The notes: generated by a model not told the origin, from the letters alone. Positions 10,195-20,650 are shown, counted from the stretch's first letter. The stretch is 64,000 nucleotides of DNA from Sphingopyxis sp. (GCF_016704835.1 NZ_JADIZJ010000021.1:186001-250000), one strand, 5' to 3'. Made by a program: numbers and translations.

Positions 10195-11379
10195 TCAGCT
10201 ATCGACGCCGAACAGATCGCGGCTGTAAACCTTGCCTTCGACGTCCGCCAGTTCGTCGGTGACGCGATTGGCGATGATCACGTCGGCCTCGGCCTTGAAC
10301 GCGGCAAGATCGCGCACCACGCGTGAGTTGAACAGCCGCTCATCGTCGATCAGCGGTTCATAGACGATCACCTCAACCCCCTTGGCCTTGATCCGCTTCA
10401 TTACGCCCAGGATGCTGCTGGCACGGAAATTGTCCGATCCCGCCTTCATCGCCAGACGGTGGATGCCGACCACGCGCGGACGCCGCTTCAGCACCTCGGA
10501 CGCGACGAAATCCTTGCGCGTCGTGTTCGACGACACGATCGCCTGAATCAAATTCTGCGGCACTTCGCTGTAATTGGCCAGCATCTGCTTGGTGTCCTTG
10601 GGCAGGCAATAGCCGCCATAGCCAAAGGACGGGTTGTTATAGAAACTGCCGATCCGCGGGTCGAGGCATACGCCCTCGATGATCTGGCGCGAATCGGCGC
10701 CATGCATCGCGGCGTAGGTATCGAGCTCGTTGAAGAACGCGACGCGCATCGCAAGAAAGGTGTTGGCGAACAGCTTGATCGCCTCCGCCTCGGTATTGCC
10801 CGTGTGCAATACGGCCGTCTCGGGTTTCAGCGATGCTCCGAGCAACAACTGCGCAAAGTGCGCCGCGCGCGGGTGCGTGTTGCCGACAATGATCCGAGAC
10901 GGATGGAGATTGTCGAACAGCGCGCGCCCTTCGCGGAGGAATTCGGGAGAAAAGACGATCGCGTCGGTGTCGTGTTTGGCGCGCATCCGGTCGGTGAAGC
11001 CGACCGGTACCGTCGATTTGACCACGATCACCGCATTTGGCGCCATCGTCAACGCATCGCCAATCACGGATTCGACCGAGCCGGTGTTGAAATAATTGGT
11101 GTCGGGATCATAATCGGTCGGCGTCGCGACGACGACAAAATCGGCGCCCTCATAGGCAGCTTGCTTGTCGATGGTTGCCGTCAGATCGAGTTTGCGGTTC
11201 GCCAGATACTCCTCGATTTCCGGATCAGCAATCGGGGAACGGCGCGCATTGATCTCATCCACTTTATGGCTGTCGATATCGAGCGCCACGACTCGATTAT
11301 GCTGTGCCAGCAACACCGCGTTCGAGATACCGACGTAGCCGGTGCCGACGATTGTGATTTTGACCGGATCGTTCGGCAC
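10195..11379 (-). CDS. ugd: UDP-glucose 6-dehydrogenase
   Basis: This enzyme oxidises UDP-glucose to UDP-glucuronate with two NAD+. The 394-residue length matches the short E. coli/Streptococcus type. The N-terminal Rossmann motif GTGYVG is at about residues 12-17. The EFLREG motif and the catalytic Cys in GYGGYCLPKD at about residue 260 are present, and the C-terminal UDP-binding part ends in EGKVYSRDLFGVDS. The GTG start is supported by AGGAGA eight bases upstream. It can feed the uronate epimerase at the left of the window and a glucuronate-containing polysaccharide. It appears to be transcribed alone. Confidence 0.92.
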   Translation of the reverse strand: MPNDPVKITIVGTGYVGISNAVLLAQHNRVVALDIDSHKVDEINARRSPIADPEIEEYLANRKLDLTATIDKQAAYEGADFVVVATPTDYDPDTNYFNTGSVESVIGDALTMAPNAVIVVKSTVPVGFTDRMRAKHDTDAIVFSPEFLREGRALFDNLHPSRIIVGNTHPRAAHFAQLLLGASLKPETAVLHTGNTEAEAIKLFANTFLAMRVAFFNELDTYAAMHGADSRQIIEGVCLDPRIGSFYNNPSFGYGGYCLPKDTKQMLANYSEVPQNLIQAIVSSNTTRKDFVASEVLKRRPRVVGIHRLAMKAGSDNFRASSILGVMKRIKAKGVEVIVYEPLIDDERLFNSRVVRDLAAFKAEADVIIANRVTDELADVEGKVYSRDLFGVDS

Positions 11380-11474
11380 TGTGTCTATTCTCCTGTGATG
11401 GTTGCCGCCCCCTAACAGCCGGTGCGAGATCGCTCAACCGCGACGCTGTCTGAGCTGCGACGACAAAGTGGCGA

Positions 11475-12932
11475 TCAGGTACCGCAAAAGGTTTTGTAAG
11501 GGTCGGCGTCAATTGGCGCCGGCTGCGCGAAAGCAGCCCATTCGGGTCGCACGGCATAAGGGTTTTGAACAACCTCCAACAGGGCATGCCACGGGGCCAT
11601 ATCGCCGGCCTCCGCCGCCTCCAGCGCGCGTTCGACCTGGTGGTTACGCGGGATATTAAGCGGATTCACCGCGTCCATCGCGTCAGCGCGCTCCAGCGGC
11701 GCAATCGCTTCGCGTTCGAGTTGCGCCCACCAGTCGGCAATCCACGGCGCCATCGCCTCGGCATCGGGCAACAGCGCTTGCAACATATCGCCGTCGCCGC
11801 GCAGCAACTGCGCCAGCGCACGAAAGAAGGACGTAAAATCGACCGAATGCTGCTCGAGCTCGCCGAACAGCGCATCGATCAGCTGTTCATCGGCGTTGTC
11901 CGGCCGCCCCAACCCCAGTTTGGTGCGCATCTCGCCAAGCCATATCGCGCGGAACCGGGCCGGTATCGCATCCACCAACGCTTTGGCCGCATCGACGTCC
12001 GCAGGATCGACGGCATGTATCGCCGGCAGCATCGCCTCGGCAAACCGCGCCATATTCCAGTGCGTGATTTGCGGCTGGCGCCCATAGGCGTAGCGCCCGT
12101 TCGTATCGATCGAACTGAACACCGTGTACACGGCAAAACGATCCATGAAGGCGCAAGGACCGTAATCGAGCGTCTCACCGCAGATCGCGACATTGTCAGT
12201 GTTCATCACGCCATGAATAAAACCGACGCCCATCCAGCGCGCGACGAGTTCGCATTGCAGGCCAATCACGCGATCGAGCAGCGCAAGGTGAGGGTTGGCG
12301 GCCTCCGCCAGCTCAGGAAAGTGACGGCGTATAGTGTAATCGGACAGCTGGATGACATGGTCAGCGCCGAAATGCGCCGCAAAAAATTGAAAAGTCCCAA
12401 CACGAATATGACTGCTCGCAACGCGCGTCAGCACGGCGCCAGGATGCGACCGCTCGCGCTGAACTCGATCGCCGGTCGCGACGGCCGCGAGTGACCGCGT
12501 TGTCGGCACCCCATCGCGGCCATGGCCTCCGGACACGAGAAATTCGCGCAGCACCGGGCCAATGGCGGCCTTGCCGTCGCCATTGCGCGAGAAGGCGGTC
12601 GGGCCGGATCCCTTGAACTGAATATCGAACCGCGCAGCCATCGGGAGTTACGATCTCGCCGAGAAGCAGCGCGCCGTCGCCGAGTTGCGGCGAAAAATGT
12701 CCAAATTGATGGCCGGCGTAAGCAAAGGCCAGGGGATTCGCACCTTCGGGGTCTCCTCGCCCGAAAAGATGCGCGCAAGCTGGTCGTCGCTTGTTCCTGC
12801 GGCTGCGATCCCCAGCCGATCCGCCAACGCATGATTGAAGATCAGGGGTTGGGGGCGGAAGGCTTGGCCGCATCAGCGGGCGAAAAACCCGTCCATGGAA
12901 TCGTGGAAGCTATTTTCGAACGCAAAATTCAT
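11475..12932 (-). pseudogene. selO: SelO (YdiU/UPF0061) protein adenylyltransferase, multiple frameshifts
   Basis: SelO is a pseudokinase-fold enzyme that transfers AMP to proteins. The last 388 residues are in one frame and contain LTRVASSHIRVGTFQ, HGVMNTDN (the HGxxNTDN catalytic loop), DYGP (DFG-like) and a conserved tail. The N-terminal third is split over several frames: ENSFHDSMDGFFAR, then LIFNHALADRLGI, then LAFAYAGHQFGHFSPQLGDG, with breaks near 12880, 12750 and 12640. A further compensated pair of shifts turns an expected VSEAMAAMGVPTTR into VSGGHGRDGVPTTR. The start at 12932 is the ATG before NFAFENS. The order and identity of fragments are clear; whether the breaks are real is not. 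Confidence 0.85.
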
Positions 12933-13029
12933 AACAACCTATGTCGAGTGTTGACGTCGTGAATGCAAGCGGCCGGACCGCATCGCATATTTCTTCGCTC
13001 CAAGGCACGGGTCGCAGTTCGACACAGGA

Positions 13030-14096
13030 TCAGGGCCGGCGCCATTCTTCGACATATCGTTCGGCGATGCGCCGGTAATTATGGTGCTTCTCGACAAATG
13101 CGCGCGCCTCGTCTCCCATCTCAGACAGTCGGTGCTGCGCTTCCCATACCGCCTCGATCTGCGATACGATGCTGGCTGCGTCGGGGGTTATATTGAGCAC
13201 AGGAGTCCGCTCGCCATCATAGATGGACAGTGATTCCGGCTCAGCGCCGCCGAGCACGACCTTACCCATCGCCATTGCGAACAAGGCGTTCATTCCGCAG
13301 GAATAACCATTGGTCTGATCGACGACGACATTCACTCGCGTCATCATCTTGAGATACTCGGCAATCGGAAGATTGCTGAGGTGCATGCATTCAAAGCGGT
13401 CAGGACGCTTTTCCTCAAGTATCCGGAACGCCTCGAGTACATGCCGCGTGCCTTTGAACCCCAGGCGTCCCGCGCCGTGCATCACGACCAGTTTGCCGTC
13501 CACACGGTTCGGCAATTGCGCGATCTTTTCGACATTGACCGGCAGCGGAATGGTCGGACGGACGTTTGAACGCCCGGCATATCCGAGCTCATATTCGTGC
13601 ATCACGGGAATATAGCCATCGACGAAATCGGCGATTTCTTCATTCCATGCGAGTTCATCGGGCATCGAAAGCGGGTGCTCCGTCAGCCCGAGATCGATGG
13701 TGGTCGCGTCATCGATGGGATTGTAGCGCATCGCACGGATGCCCTTCTGGACGAAAAGGGCATCGTCCCCGCATCCCGAAAGAAACATCCGCGGCGAAGA
13801 CCGCCGAAGACGACGCAGCAACCGCGCATTCAGTCCCCATCCGACCGGGAAAATATTTGGATTGATGACCTGTAGGACGTCGGCGTCGGGCGCCGTGGCC
13901 GCAAAATGCAATGCCTTTGCGATGCGCGCTAGTGTGCCCGCGCCGCCGCTCCACGCGGTGCCGATATTCCAGTCGACCGGAATCGCCTTCGTCCCATCGC
14001 CGGTTCCCACCACCGTCGCATCATGGCCGAGCACATACAGGCCATCGCGCAACGTCGTGTGCGAAACCGCTAAACTCCTAAAAGCGTTATTTTCAT
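13030..14096 (-). pseudogene. Glycosyltransferase, N-terminal frameshift
   Basis: About 355 residues when one G is restored near 14078; the start then reads MKITLLGSLAVSHTTLRDGL and its ATG overlaps the restored flippase stop (ATGA). The uninterrupted frame from about residue 8 contains a GT-B-like C-terminal half: a VVMHGAGRLGFKGT segment, NVVVDQTNGYSCGMNALFAMAMGKVVLGG (typical of the GT4/GT1 donor-site region) and a trailing helix ending in YVEEW. It is the last gene of a minus-strand run that starts with rfbB and probably adds one sugar to the repeat unit. The linkage is unknown. An alternative reading is an intact protein from an upstream start, but that gives a meaningless first 35 residues. 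Confidence 0.75.
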
Positions 14097-15113
14097 GTTC
14101 GGCTTGTCGTTTCAGAAAGATATGCAGTATGAACGAAAGGGGCGACGATATAGAGCAGATAATTGATCGCATTAGGCGATCTGCGCGCCCTCAAGGCCGA
14201 AATAGATAGGGGTGAGCAGGCGCACTAGGACATACCAGCTAAGCCGAAAGATCTCGGTCGCGATAAACGGCTTCATCATGCCCGAGCGATGAGGATATAG
14301 AGGGGTACCGTCACGACCATCAGGTAAAGCGCACTGATCCGTGTCAAAGCGTCCCAATAGCCCGCACTCGCCAGACCAAAATCGTCGATCAGATGATCGC
14401 GGATAAACAACTGCGTCAGCGGCACCATGATGGCCGACGTCAACGCCATTTGCGGTAAATTTGAGCAGTTCGCGCAGCGCGTCGCGATCGATCGCTCCGA
14501 CCAGCATCGATGGCCTGAACCACGGCTGGCGCAGGCAAGCGACGGCGGTGACCAGAAATACGATGGCCTGATTAAGCGACAGCGCGGTCAGCGCGCCTTC
14601 AAGACCGAAGGCGACCGTCAGCGCACCCGTCATCCCCAAGCCAATCAGGCTGCCAGCGATCGTGATCATGACGAACAGCTTGATCGCCTTCTTGCCGTTC
14701 AAGATGGCCAGCAACAGACCGTTAAGCGCAATGAAAACCAGGCTGACGCCCAGCCAGATCAGCACCGACGCGAGGTTTTCGTCGCCCAGAAGCCTCTCGG
14801 CCAGAGACCGGCTGAACAGCGCGAGACCTAGGCCGACGATGGTCGACCCGACGATCGTGATCGTCCCCGCGGTACGCCAAAGGAGGACCTGCCGGTCGGG
14901 GTCGTCGAAATGCTCGGCGGTGGCCTTGGTGACGCCTGTATTCGTCGCGCCATTGGCAAGGTCGTGAGCATCGTGACGAGATGCAAACTGGCCGATGATC
15001 GCATAACCGGACGGCCCGACGTATATCGCCAGTATCTTGTTGAGGACGATCGAACTCAGGATGCGAATTGCCACCGCTATTGCATTGAGAAAACCCGTTT
15101 TGACCAGCGTCAC
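14093..15113 (-). pseudogene. Wzx/WzxE-type polysaccharide flippase, frameshifted and internally deleted
   Basis: The N-terminal half is clearly a PST-family O-antigen translocase: NKILAIYVGPSGYAIIGQFAS, NTGVTKATAEHFDD, LALFSRSLAERLLGD and several membrane helices. A compensated pair of shifts spans the residues after GQFAS. After LLKFTAN the frame breaks (the correct frame continues MALTSAIMVPLTQLFIRDH). The sequence then jumps from TVPLY to KPFIATEIFRLSW, leaving out roughly 80 residues expected in this family. A last extra A hides YAINYLLYIVAPF before the stop at 14093. The GTG start overlaps the aminotransferase stop. The internal gap cannot be a single-base error. Confidence 0.75.
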
Positions 15114-16224
15114 GTCGTGGCTCTGAAGAAGTCCGAGATTGCGGCCACAACCCTCTCCGCCTCTTCATCGGTCATCGTCGGACCGATGGGAAGGCTCAGG
15201 ACTTCGCGGTGGATCGCTTCGGCAATCGGGAAAACCCCTCGCCATAGCCAAGGGCCGCGTAAGCTTTTTGCCGATGCGGCGGGATGGGATAGTGGATCAG
15301 CGTTCCGATGCCGCGCTCCTGCAGGAACGCCTGCAACTGGACGCGCCGCTCTGTCCGCACGACATGAACGTGCCAGACCGGCGCTGCCTGCTGCGGCACG
15401 AAAGGCAAAGTCAGGCCGACAAGACCCGAAAGCCCTTCGCCATATCGCCGTGCGATCTCGGTGCGCCGAGCGTTGTCCCGGTCGAGGACCGGCAGCTTCA
15501 CTGACAGGAACGCCGCCTGCAATTCGTCCAGTCGGCTGTTATAGCCGACAAATTCATTCTCATATTTGCGCCGCGATCCATAGTTGCGGAGCATCGCGAT
15601 CGTCTCTGCCAAGGCGGAATCATTGGTGGTGATCGCGCCACCGTCACCCAGCGCGCCCAGATTCTTGCCGGGATAGAAGCTGTAAGCCACGGCGTCGCTC
15701 GATGCGCCGGCGCTCCTGCTGTTCCAGCGCGCGCCGTGCGACTGCGCGGCGTCTTCGAGCAATTTGAGTCCGTGCTTGCGCGCGACCGCCGCGAGCGCGT
15801 CCATGTCGGCCATCTGGCCATAAAGATGCACCGCGATGATCGCCTTGGTGTGCGGCGTGATCGCCGCTTCGATCCGCGCTGCATCGAGGTTATGCATCGC
15901 CTCGACCGGTTCGATGGGAACCGGCGTCGCGCCGGTGTAAGTCACGGCAAGCCAGGTCGCGATATAGGTGTTGGACGGCACGATGACTTCATCGCCGGGG
16001 CCAATTCCCCACGCCATTAGCGCCAGATGCAGCGCGTCGAGGCCGTTGCCGACCCCGACGCAGTGATCGCTCTCGCAATAGGTCGCGAAATTCGCCTCGA
16101 ACTGGGAAACTTCCTTGCCGAGGATCAGCCATCCGCTGTCAAGCACACGCCGCAACGCGTCCTGAAAACGGTCGGCGTCGCGCAGATTGATCGCTTTGAG
16201 ATCGAGGAACGGGACTGCTGTCAT
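15110..16224 (-). pseudogene. DegT/DnrJ/EryC1 aminotransferase, FdtB-like, one frameshift near the 3' end
   Basis: A PLP enzyme predicted to aminate C3 of dTDP-3-keto-6-deoxyhexose. The PLP lysine is in FYPGKNLGALGDGG at about residue 185, and EDAAQSHGA, LHLALMAWGIGPGDEVIVPSNTY and HYPIPPHRQKAY are family hallmarks. The frame breaks at about 15236, where one G is missing from a G run. Restoring it gives EGVFPIAEAIHREVLSLPIGP and a normal 371-residue protein. Its ATG overlaps the stop of the upstream ketoisomerase fusion (ATGA), and its restored stop overlaps the flippase GTG. The neighbours make an Fdt/Qdt-type assignment likely. Confidence 0.82.
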
Positions 16225-17342
16225 TCGGACGCGCTTCTGATCTGCCGCGCCGGCATACCGGCCACGAGCGCGCCTTCCTCGACATTCTTGGTTGCTACAG
16301 CGCCGGCGGCAACCGTCGCCTTCTTTCCAATCACCACGCCGGGAAGAATGGTGGCGCCGACGCCGATCACCGCGCCATCCTCGATGATCGGGCCGCGGAC
16401 ATGATCGCCATATCCAGCCCGAACCAGATTGTCATTTGCCGTGCCGACCAGAACGCTGATGAAAACGTCGTTACCGATGATGGCGTTTCCCGTGATGTGG
16501 GTGTTGTCCATGATCTTCGTACGGTCGCCGACCACCGTGTTATAGTTGATTGTGACGAAACGGCTGATGATGCATTCGCGTCCGATCCGGCACTTCTCAC
16601 GTATCGAAGCGCCATCGCCGATCAATGTACTCGGGCCGATGTTCGTATCATAGTAAAGCGTGCTGCCCGGCCCCACCGAGCAGTCGTTCCCAATGACGAG
16701 TCGACGCTCGAACTCGGGCTGGCGCGCAATCGCGCCCGCGCCCTTTGGCTCCTTGCCAATATAGGCCGAGGGAAAAACCTCAACGCGCTCGCCCAGAATG
16801 CATCCGTCTTCGATGACGACGTGCGGATGGATAACGCAGCCGCTCCCAATTTCAGCTTTGCCGATGACGGCATAGGCGCCGATTTTCGCATCCGGCGACA
16901 CATTCGCTCCGTCGGCTACAATGGCTGTGGGGTGGATCGACATTAGCTCGTCCTTTCCCTTGAATTCCGACATATCGCGGATGTAGTCCGCTTCGTCATA
17001 TTCGGCGCTGGCAAACATCAGCAGGACGCAATCGGGCGAAAAATCCTGCATCTCATGCCATATCGTCGGCCCGACATAGAGCCCCTTTGTCGGGTCTTCG
17101 CAGCGCAGTTCTTCGCGCGTCGTCCCATCGTCGAGAATGATACTGCACGATCCGGCAACACACACCGCGACCTGTTCCAGCGCCTTGTGCGCGTGAAATC
17201 CGCGCGGTTCGTCGACCTTCAAGTCGCGCATGAAATAGACGCGCCGGATGTCGAACGGAATCTGCCGCCCTGCCTCGGCTACAACCAGCAAGCCGCGCGG
17301 ATCGGACACGGCTTTCAAATCGATCCATTTTGCTAGCGTCAC
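16221..17342 (-). CDS. Fused dTDP-4-oxo-6-deoxyhexose 3,4-ketoisomerase and left-handed beta-helix acyltransferase
   Basis: A 373-residue two-domain protein. Residues 1 to about 140 are an FdtA/WxcM-type cupin ketoisomerase with the RGFHAHK motif and the following EQVAVCVAGSCSIILDDG strands. From about residue 145 it is a hexapeptide-repeat acyltransferase (IHPTAIVADGANV, then many [LIV]G repeats, ending in GAVATKNVEEGALVAGMPARQ). It would move the keto group from C4 to C3 and later acylate the amino group added by the neighbouring aminotransferase. I chose the GTG at 17342, which overlaps the rfbA stop (GTGA). The longer upstream frame only covers the end of rfbA. The fusion puts the first and third pathway steps in one chain. 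Confidence 0.85.
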   Translation of the reverse strand: MTLAKWIDLKAVSDPRGLLVVAEAGRQIPFDIRRVYFMRDLKVDEPRGFHAHKALEQVAVCVAGSCSIILDDGTTREELRCEDPTKGLYVGPTIWHEMQDFSPDCVLLMFASAEYDEADYIRDMSEFKGKDELMSIHPTAIVADGANVSPDAKIGAYAVIGKAEIGSGCVIHPHVVIEDGCILGERVEVFPSAYIGKEPKGAGAIARQPEFERRLVIGNDCSVGPGSTLYYDTNIGPSTLIGDGASIREKCRIGRECIISRFVTINYNTVVGDRTKIMDNTHITGNAIIGNDVFISVLVGTANDNLVRAGYGDHVRGPIIEDGAVIGVGATILPGVVIGKKATVAAGAVATKNVEEGALVAGMPARQIRSASE

Positions 17343-18214
17343 TGCGCCATCTCCGCGGTTGCGATCAGATATTGGCCATACCCGGTTTTCGCGATCCGCT
17401 GCCCCGCTTCGGCAACCTGCGCGGGAGAAAGCCATCCGTTGTGGAGCGCGATCTCTTCAAGACAGGCGATCTTAAATCCCTGACGGCTCTCGACGGTTTC
17501 GACAAAATGTGCCGCCTCCAACAGCGATTCATGCGTGCCTGTGTCGAGCCACGCAAAGCCGCGCCCGAGCGTCTCTACGTCCAGTGCGCCGCGCTGGAGA
17601 TAGGCGTCGATCACGCTCGTGATTTCCACCTCTCCGCGGGGCGACGGCTTCACGCTCTTCGCGATTTCGCAGACGCCGGAATCAAAGAAGTAAAGGCCGG
17701 TGACCGCATAGTTCGACGCGGGCTTGGCTGGTTTTTCCTCGATCGATGTCGGTCGTCCATTTTCATCGAAGGCGACGACGCCAAAGCTTTCAGGGTTTTT
17801 GACCCGATAGGCAAAAATCGTCGCCCCTTCGGTCCGCGCCGCCGACCGCTGCAGCATCGGCGTAAAGCCCTGTCCATAGAAGATATTGTCGCCGAGAACG
17901 AGCGCTGCGGCATTTCCGTCGAGAAACTCCTCCCCGATGATGAAGGCCTGCGCCAGCCCGTCAGGACGTTCCTGCACCGCATAGGTCAATTCGATGCCGA
18001 ACTGGCTGCCATCGCCGAGCAGCCGCACGAAATTGGCCTGATCCTCCGGCGTCGTGATCAGCAATATCTCACGGATTCCCGCGAGCATCAGCACCGACAG
18101 CGGATAATAGATCATCGGCTTGTCATAGATCGGCAGCAGCTGTTTCGACACCCCCTGCGTGATCGGATAGAGACGCGTGCCGGACCCCCCGGCCAGGATA
18201 ATGCCCTTCATCAT
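17339..18214 (-). CDS. rfbA: Glucose-1-phosphate thymidylyltransferase
   Basis: RfbA makes dTDP-glucose from dTTP and glucose-1-phosphate. The nucleotide-binding signature GGSGTRLYPIT is at residues 9-19 and is followed by SKQLLPIYDKPMIYYPLSVLMLAGI. The metal/substrate segments VLGDNIFYG, EEKPAKPASNYAVTGLYFFD and GRGFAWLDTGTHESLLEA are all present, giving about 291 residues. The ATG at 18214 overlaps the rfbB stop (ATGA); the next ATG at 18211 is equally possible. It is followed with a four-base overlap by the ketoisomerase fusion, so it belongs to the dTDP-amino-sugar operon. Confidence 0.93.
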   Translation of the reverse strand: MMKGIILAGGSGTRLYPITQGVSKQLLPIYDKPMIYYPLSVLMLAGIREILLITTPEDQANFVRLLGDGSQFGIELTYAVQERPDGLAQAFIIGEEFLDGNAAALVLGDNIFYGQGFTPMLQRSAARTEGATIFAYRVKNPESFGVVAFDENGRPTSIEEKPAKPASNYAVTGLYFFDSGVCEIAKSVKPSPRGEVEITSVIDAYLQRGALDVETLGRGFAWLDTGTHESLLEAAHFVETVESRQGFKIACLEEIALHNGWLSPAQVAEAGQRIAKTGYGQYLIATAEMAQ

Positions 18215-19284
18215 TTCGCGCCGACTGCCAGCCCAAGGCGTTCCAGCTTGTAGGTGCCGTTCAATATGTCTTCCCACCATTGCCGGTTATCGAGGAACCA
18301 TCCGACCGTCTTGCCGAGACCCGATTGGAGCGAGTCACGAGGCGCCCAGCCAAGTTCGCGCTCGATCTTGGCAATATCGACGGCGTATCGGCGATCGTGC
18401 CCGGGGCGGTCGGTAACAAAGGTAATGAGATCGGCATAGTTCGCGACGCCCGTCGGCTTCTGCGGCGCCTGCACTTCCAGTTCGGCGCAGATCGCACGGA
18501 CCAGGTCGATATTCCGACACTCGCTTTTGCCACCGATCATATAGGTTTCGCCGACGCGCCCGCGCATCACGACGTTGATCAGCGCGCGGGCATGATCCTC
18601 GACATAAAGCCAGTCGCGGATGTTGCTGCCGTCGCCATAAACGGGCAGCGGCTTGCCCGAAATCGCATTGATGATCATCAGCGGCACAAGCTTTCCGGGA
18701 AATGCCGTGGCCCGTAATTGTTCGAGCAATTGGTGATCAGGACGGGGAAAGCCATAAGTCCGATACCAGGCGCGTACGAGATGGTCCGAACTCGCCTTGC
18801 TCGCCGAATCAGGCGAACTCGGCGCATATCGCGTCTCTTCGGTAAAGGCCGGCTCGTCGGCATCGAGATCGCCGAACACCTCGTCGGTCGAGATGTGCAG
18901 GAAGCGAAAGCCCTGCCGTTTTTCCTCATCAAGTCCCGACCAATAGCGGTGCGCACAATCGAGCAGTACCGACGTGCCGACGATATTCGTCTGCACAAAG
19001 GCGGCCGGACCGTCGATCGAACGGTCGACATGCGATTCCGCCGCCAGATGCATGACCGCATCGGGCGTATGCCGCTCGAAAATATCCACCATCGCCGCTG
19101 CATCGCCGATATCGGCTTGCTCGAACGCGTAATTCGGCAGATGGGCGACGGCATCCAGCGAGCGCAAGTTCGCCGCATAGGTCAGCTTGTCGACATTGAC
19201 GACCGACACCCCGGCGCGCGCGATCAAATCCAGGACGACGGCGGACCCGATAAATCCGGCGCCGCCGGTCACCAACAGCTTCAT
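18211..19284 (-). CDS. rfbB: dTDP-glucose 4,6-dehydratase with altered active site
   Basis: RfbB converts dTDP-glucose to dTDP-4-keto-6-deoxyglucose. The NAD motif GGAGFIG, the HISTDEVFGDL segment with the Asp/Glu pair and VDRSIDGP are present in 357 residues. Two oddities stand out. The catalytic Tyr of the YSASK motif is Asp159 (codon GAT at 18808-18810), while Lys163 is kept. Residues of about 180-200 are read out of frame between an extra C near 18747 and a missing A near 18688; the other frame gives VLITNCSNNYGPRHFPE, the expected family sequence. As written the enzyme should be inactive. It overlaps rfbA. Confidence 0.88.
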   Translation of the reverse strand: MKLLVTGGAGFIGSAVVLDLIARAGVSVVNVDKLTYAANLRSLDAVAHLPNYAFEQADIGDAAAMVDIFERHTPDAVMHLAAESHVDRSIDGPAAFVQTNIVGTSVLLDCAHRYWSGLDEEKRQGFRFLHISTDEVFGDLDADEPAFTEETRYAPSSPDSASKASSDHLVRAWYRTYGFPRPDHQLLEQLRATAFPGKLVPLMIINAISGKPLPVYGDGSNIRDWLYVEDHARALINVVMRGRVGETYMIGGKSECRNIDLVRAICAELEVQAPQKPTGVANYADLITFVTDRPGHDRRYAVDIAKIERELGWAPRDSLQSGLGKTVGWFLDNRQWWEDILNGTYKLERLGLAVGAK

Positions 19285-19440
19285 GCGTCTCTTTCTTCCG
19301 GTTAAGCAGCGTCGAAAATCAACGGTGCGACGGCCAATTGGGCCGGAACAGACTTGGGGCCGCCCATATCAATGCGTCCCGTCCTTTGCCAGCTTTTTAC
19401 CCAAGTCATTGGCACGGAGCCGGCCGATGGCCCCGTCGAC

Positions 19441-20650
19441 TTAACCCGCCGTGGCCAGTCCCAGAACCTCCACGACGACCTCTGCGGTTCGCGACATCTG
19501 TTCATCGGTCAGGGTGGGATGCACCAGCCACATCAGGCTGGTTTCCCCAGGACGCGCGCCACTGGCAAACGCTGCGCCGGACGCGCGTCGGTGTCGTCAA
19601 AAGCCTTTTCCAGATAGACCTCTGAACAGCTGCCCTGATAGCAAGGCACCCCGCGCACGTTGGTTTCGCTGACGATCCGGTCGCGATCCCACCCATCCTT
19701 CAGATTTTCGGGCCGGACATAGGCATAGAATTTATACTGCGCGTGGACGCTGTCCGTATCGCCCAGTTCGGGAACGCGAACCACGCCCTGCTCGCTGGCG
19801 AAAGGCGCAAGCGCTTCACGGATCACCGCTGCGTTCTGCGTCCGTGCCTGCGTCCAGTCGGGCATGCGCGCAAGCTGGATCCGGCCGATCGCCGCCTGCA
19901 TTTCCAGCATCCGCCAGTTGGTTCCGATACTCTCGTGCACCCAGCGAAACCCGGGCGGATGCTCGCGCTCATAAACGGCTTCCCAGCTCTTGCCGTGATC
20001 CTTGTATGACCACATGCGCGACCAAAGCGCGGCGTCGTCGGTGGTGACCATGCCCCCTCGCCGCCCGTCGTCATGCTCTTGTCCTGACAGAAGGACCATG
20101 CACCAACATGGCCGATCGATCCGACGCTGCGCCCCTTGTACCGCGCACCATGCGCCTGGGCGCAATCCTCGATGACCTTGATGCCCTGCTCGTTCGCGAG
20201 CGCCATGATCGGGCTCATATCGGCCGGCCATCCGGCCAGATGAACCACGATAATCCCTTTGGTGCGTTCACTGACGTGCGGCGCGATGGTCGCTGCCGAG
20301 AGATTTCCGCTATCAGGCTCGACATCAGCAAATACCGGCGACGCGCCAGCATTATAGACGCAGCTGACCGATGCCAGGAATGTTCGCGGGGTGACGATCA
20401 CTTCGTCGTCGGCGCTGCCACCATAGGCCGCGCCGATACCAAGGCCTTGCAGTGCCAGGTCGAGCGCGACGGTCCCGTTGGCGACGGCAATGGCGCGCGC
20501 GGTTCCGCTCCATTCGGCGAACTCCCTTTCAAATATGCGGCATTCCTGCCCAGTCCAGTAATTGACCTTGTTTGACCGCAGCACGGCCGCGACGGCGGCG
20601 ACCTCTTCTTCGGAGAACGAGGGCCAAGGCGCAAAATCGGTGTTGAGCAT
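19441..20650 (-). pseudogene. DegT-family UDP-4-keto-sugar aminotransferase, PglE/PseC-like, two frameshifts
   Basis: A PLP-dependent aminotransferase of about 403 residues once two bases are restored, predicted to aminate C4 of UDP-4-keto-6-deoxy-GlcNAc. The PLP lysine lies in SFCQDKSMTTGGEGG at about residue 195. EDCAQAHGARYKG and GTNWRMLEMQAAIGRIQL are typical. The G run after GGE is one base short near 20055, splitting the gene. A second short run near 19546 hides the C-terminus (ETSLMWLVHPTLTDEQM). I chose the ATG at 20650 (MLNTDFAPWPSFSEEE) because homologues start there; alternatives at 20692 and 20716 exist. It lies 220 bases downstream of the acetyltransferase of the same pathway. 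Confidence 0.82.

Noticed and set aside
19285..19440. Possible small gene between rfbB and the PglE-like aminotransferase
   Set aside because: An in-frame continuation after the aminotransferase stop and a short frame ending before rfbB exist, but neither has a start site or a family match.
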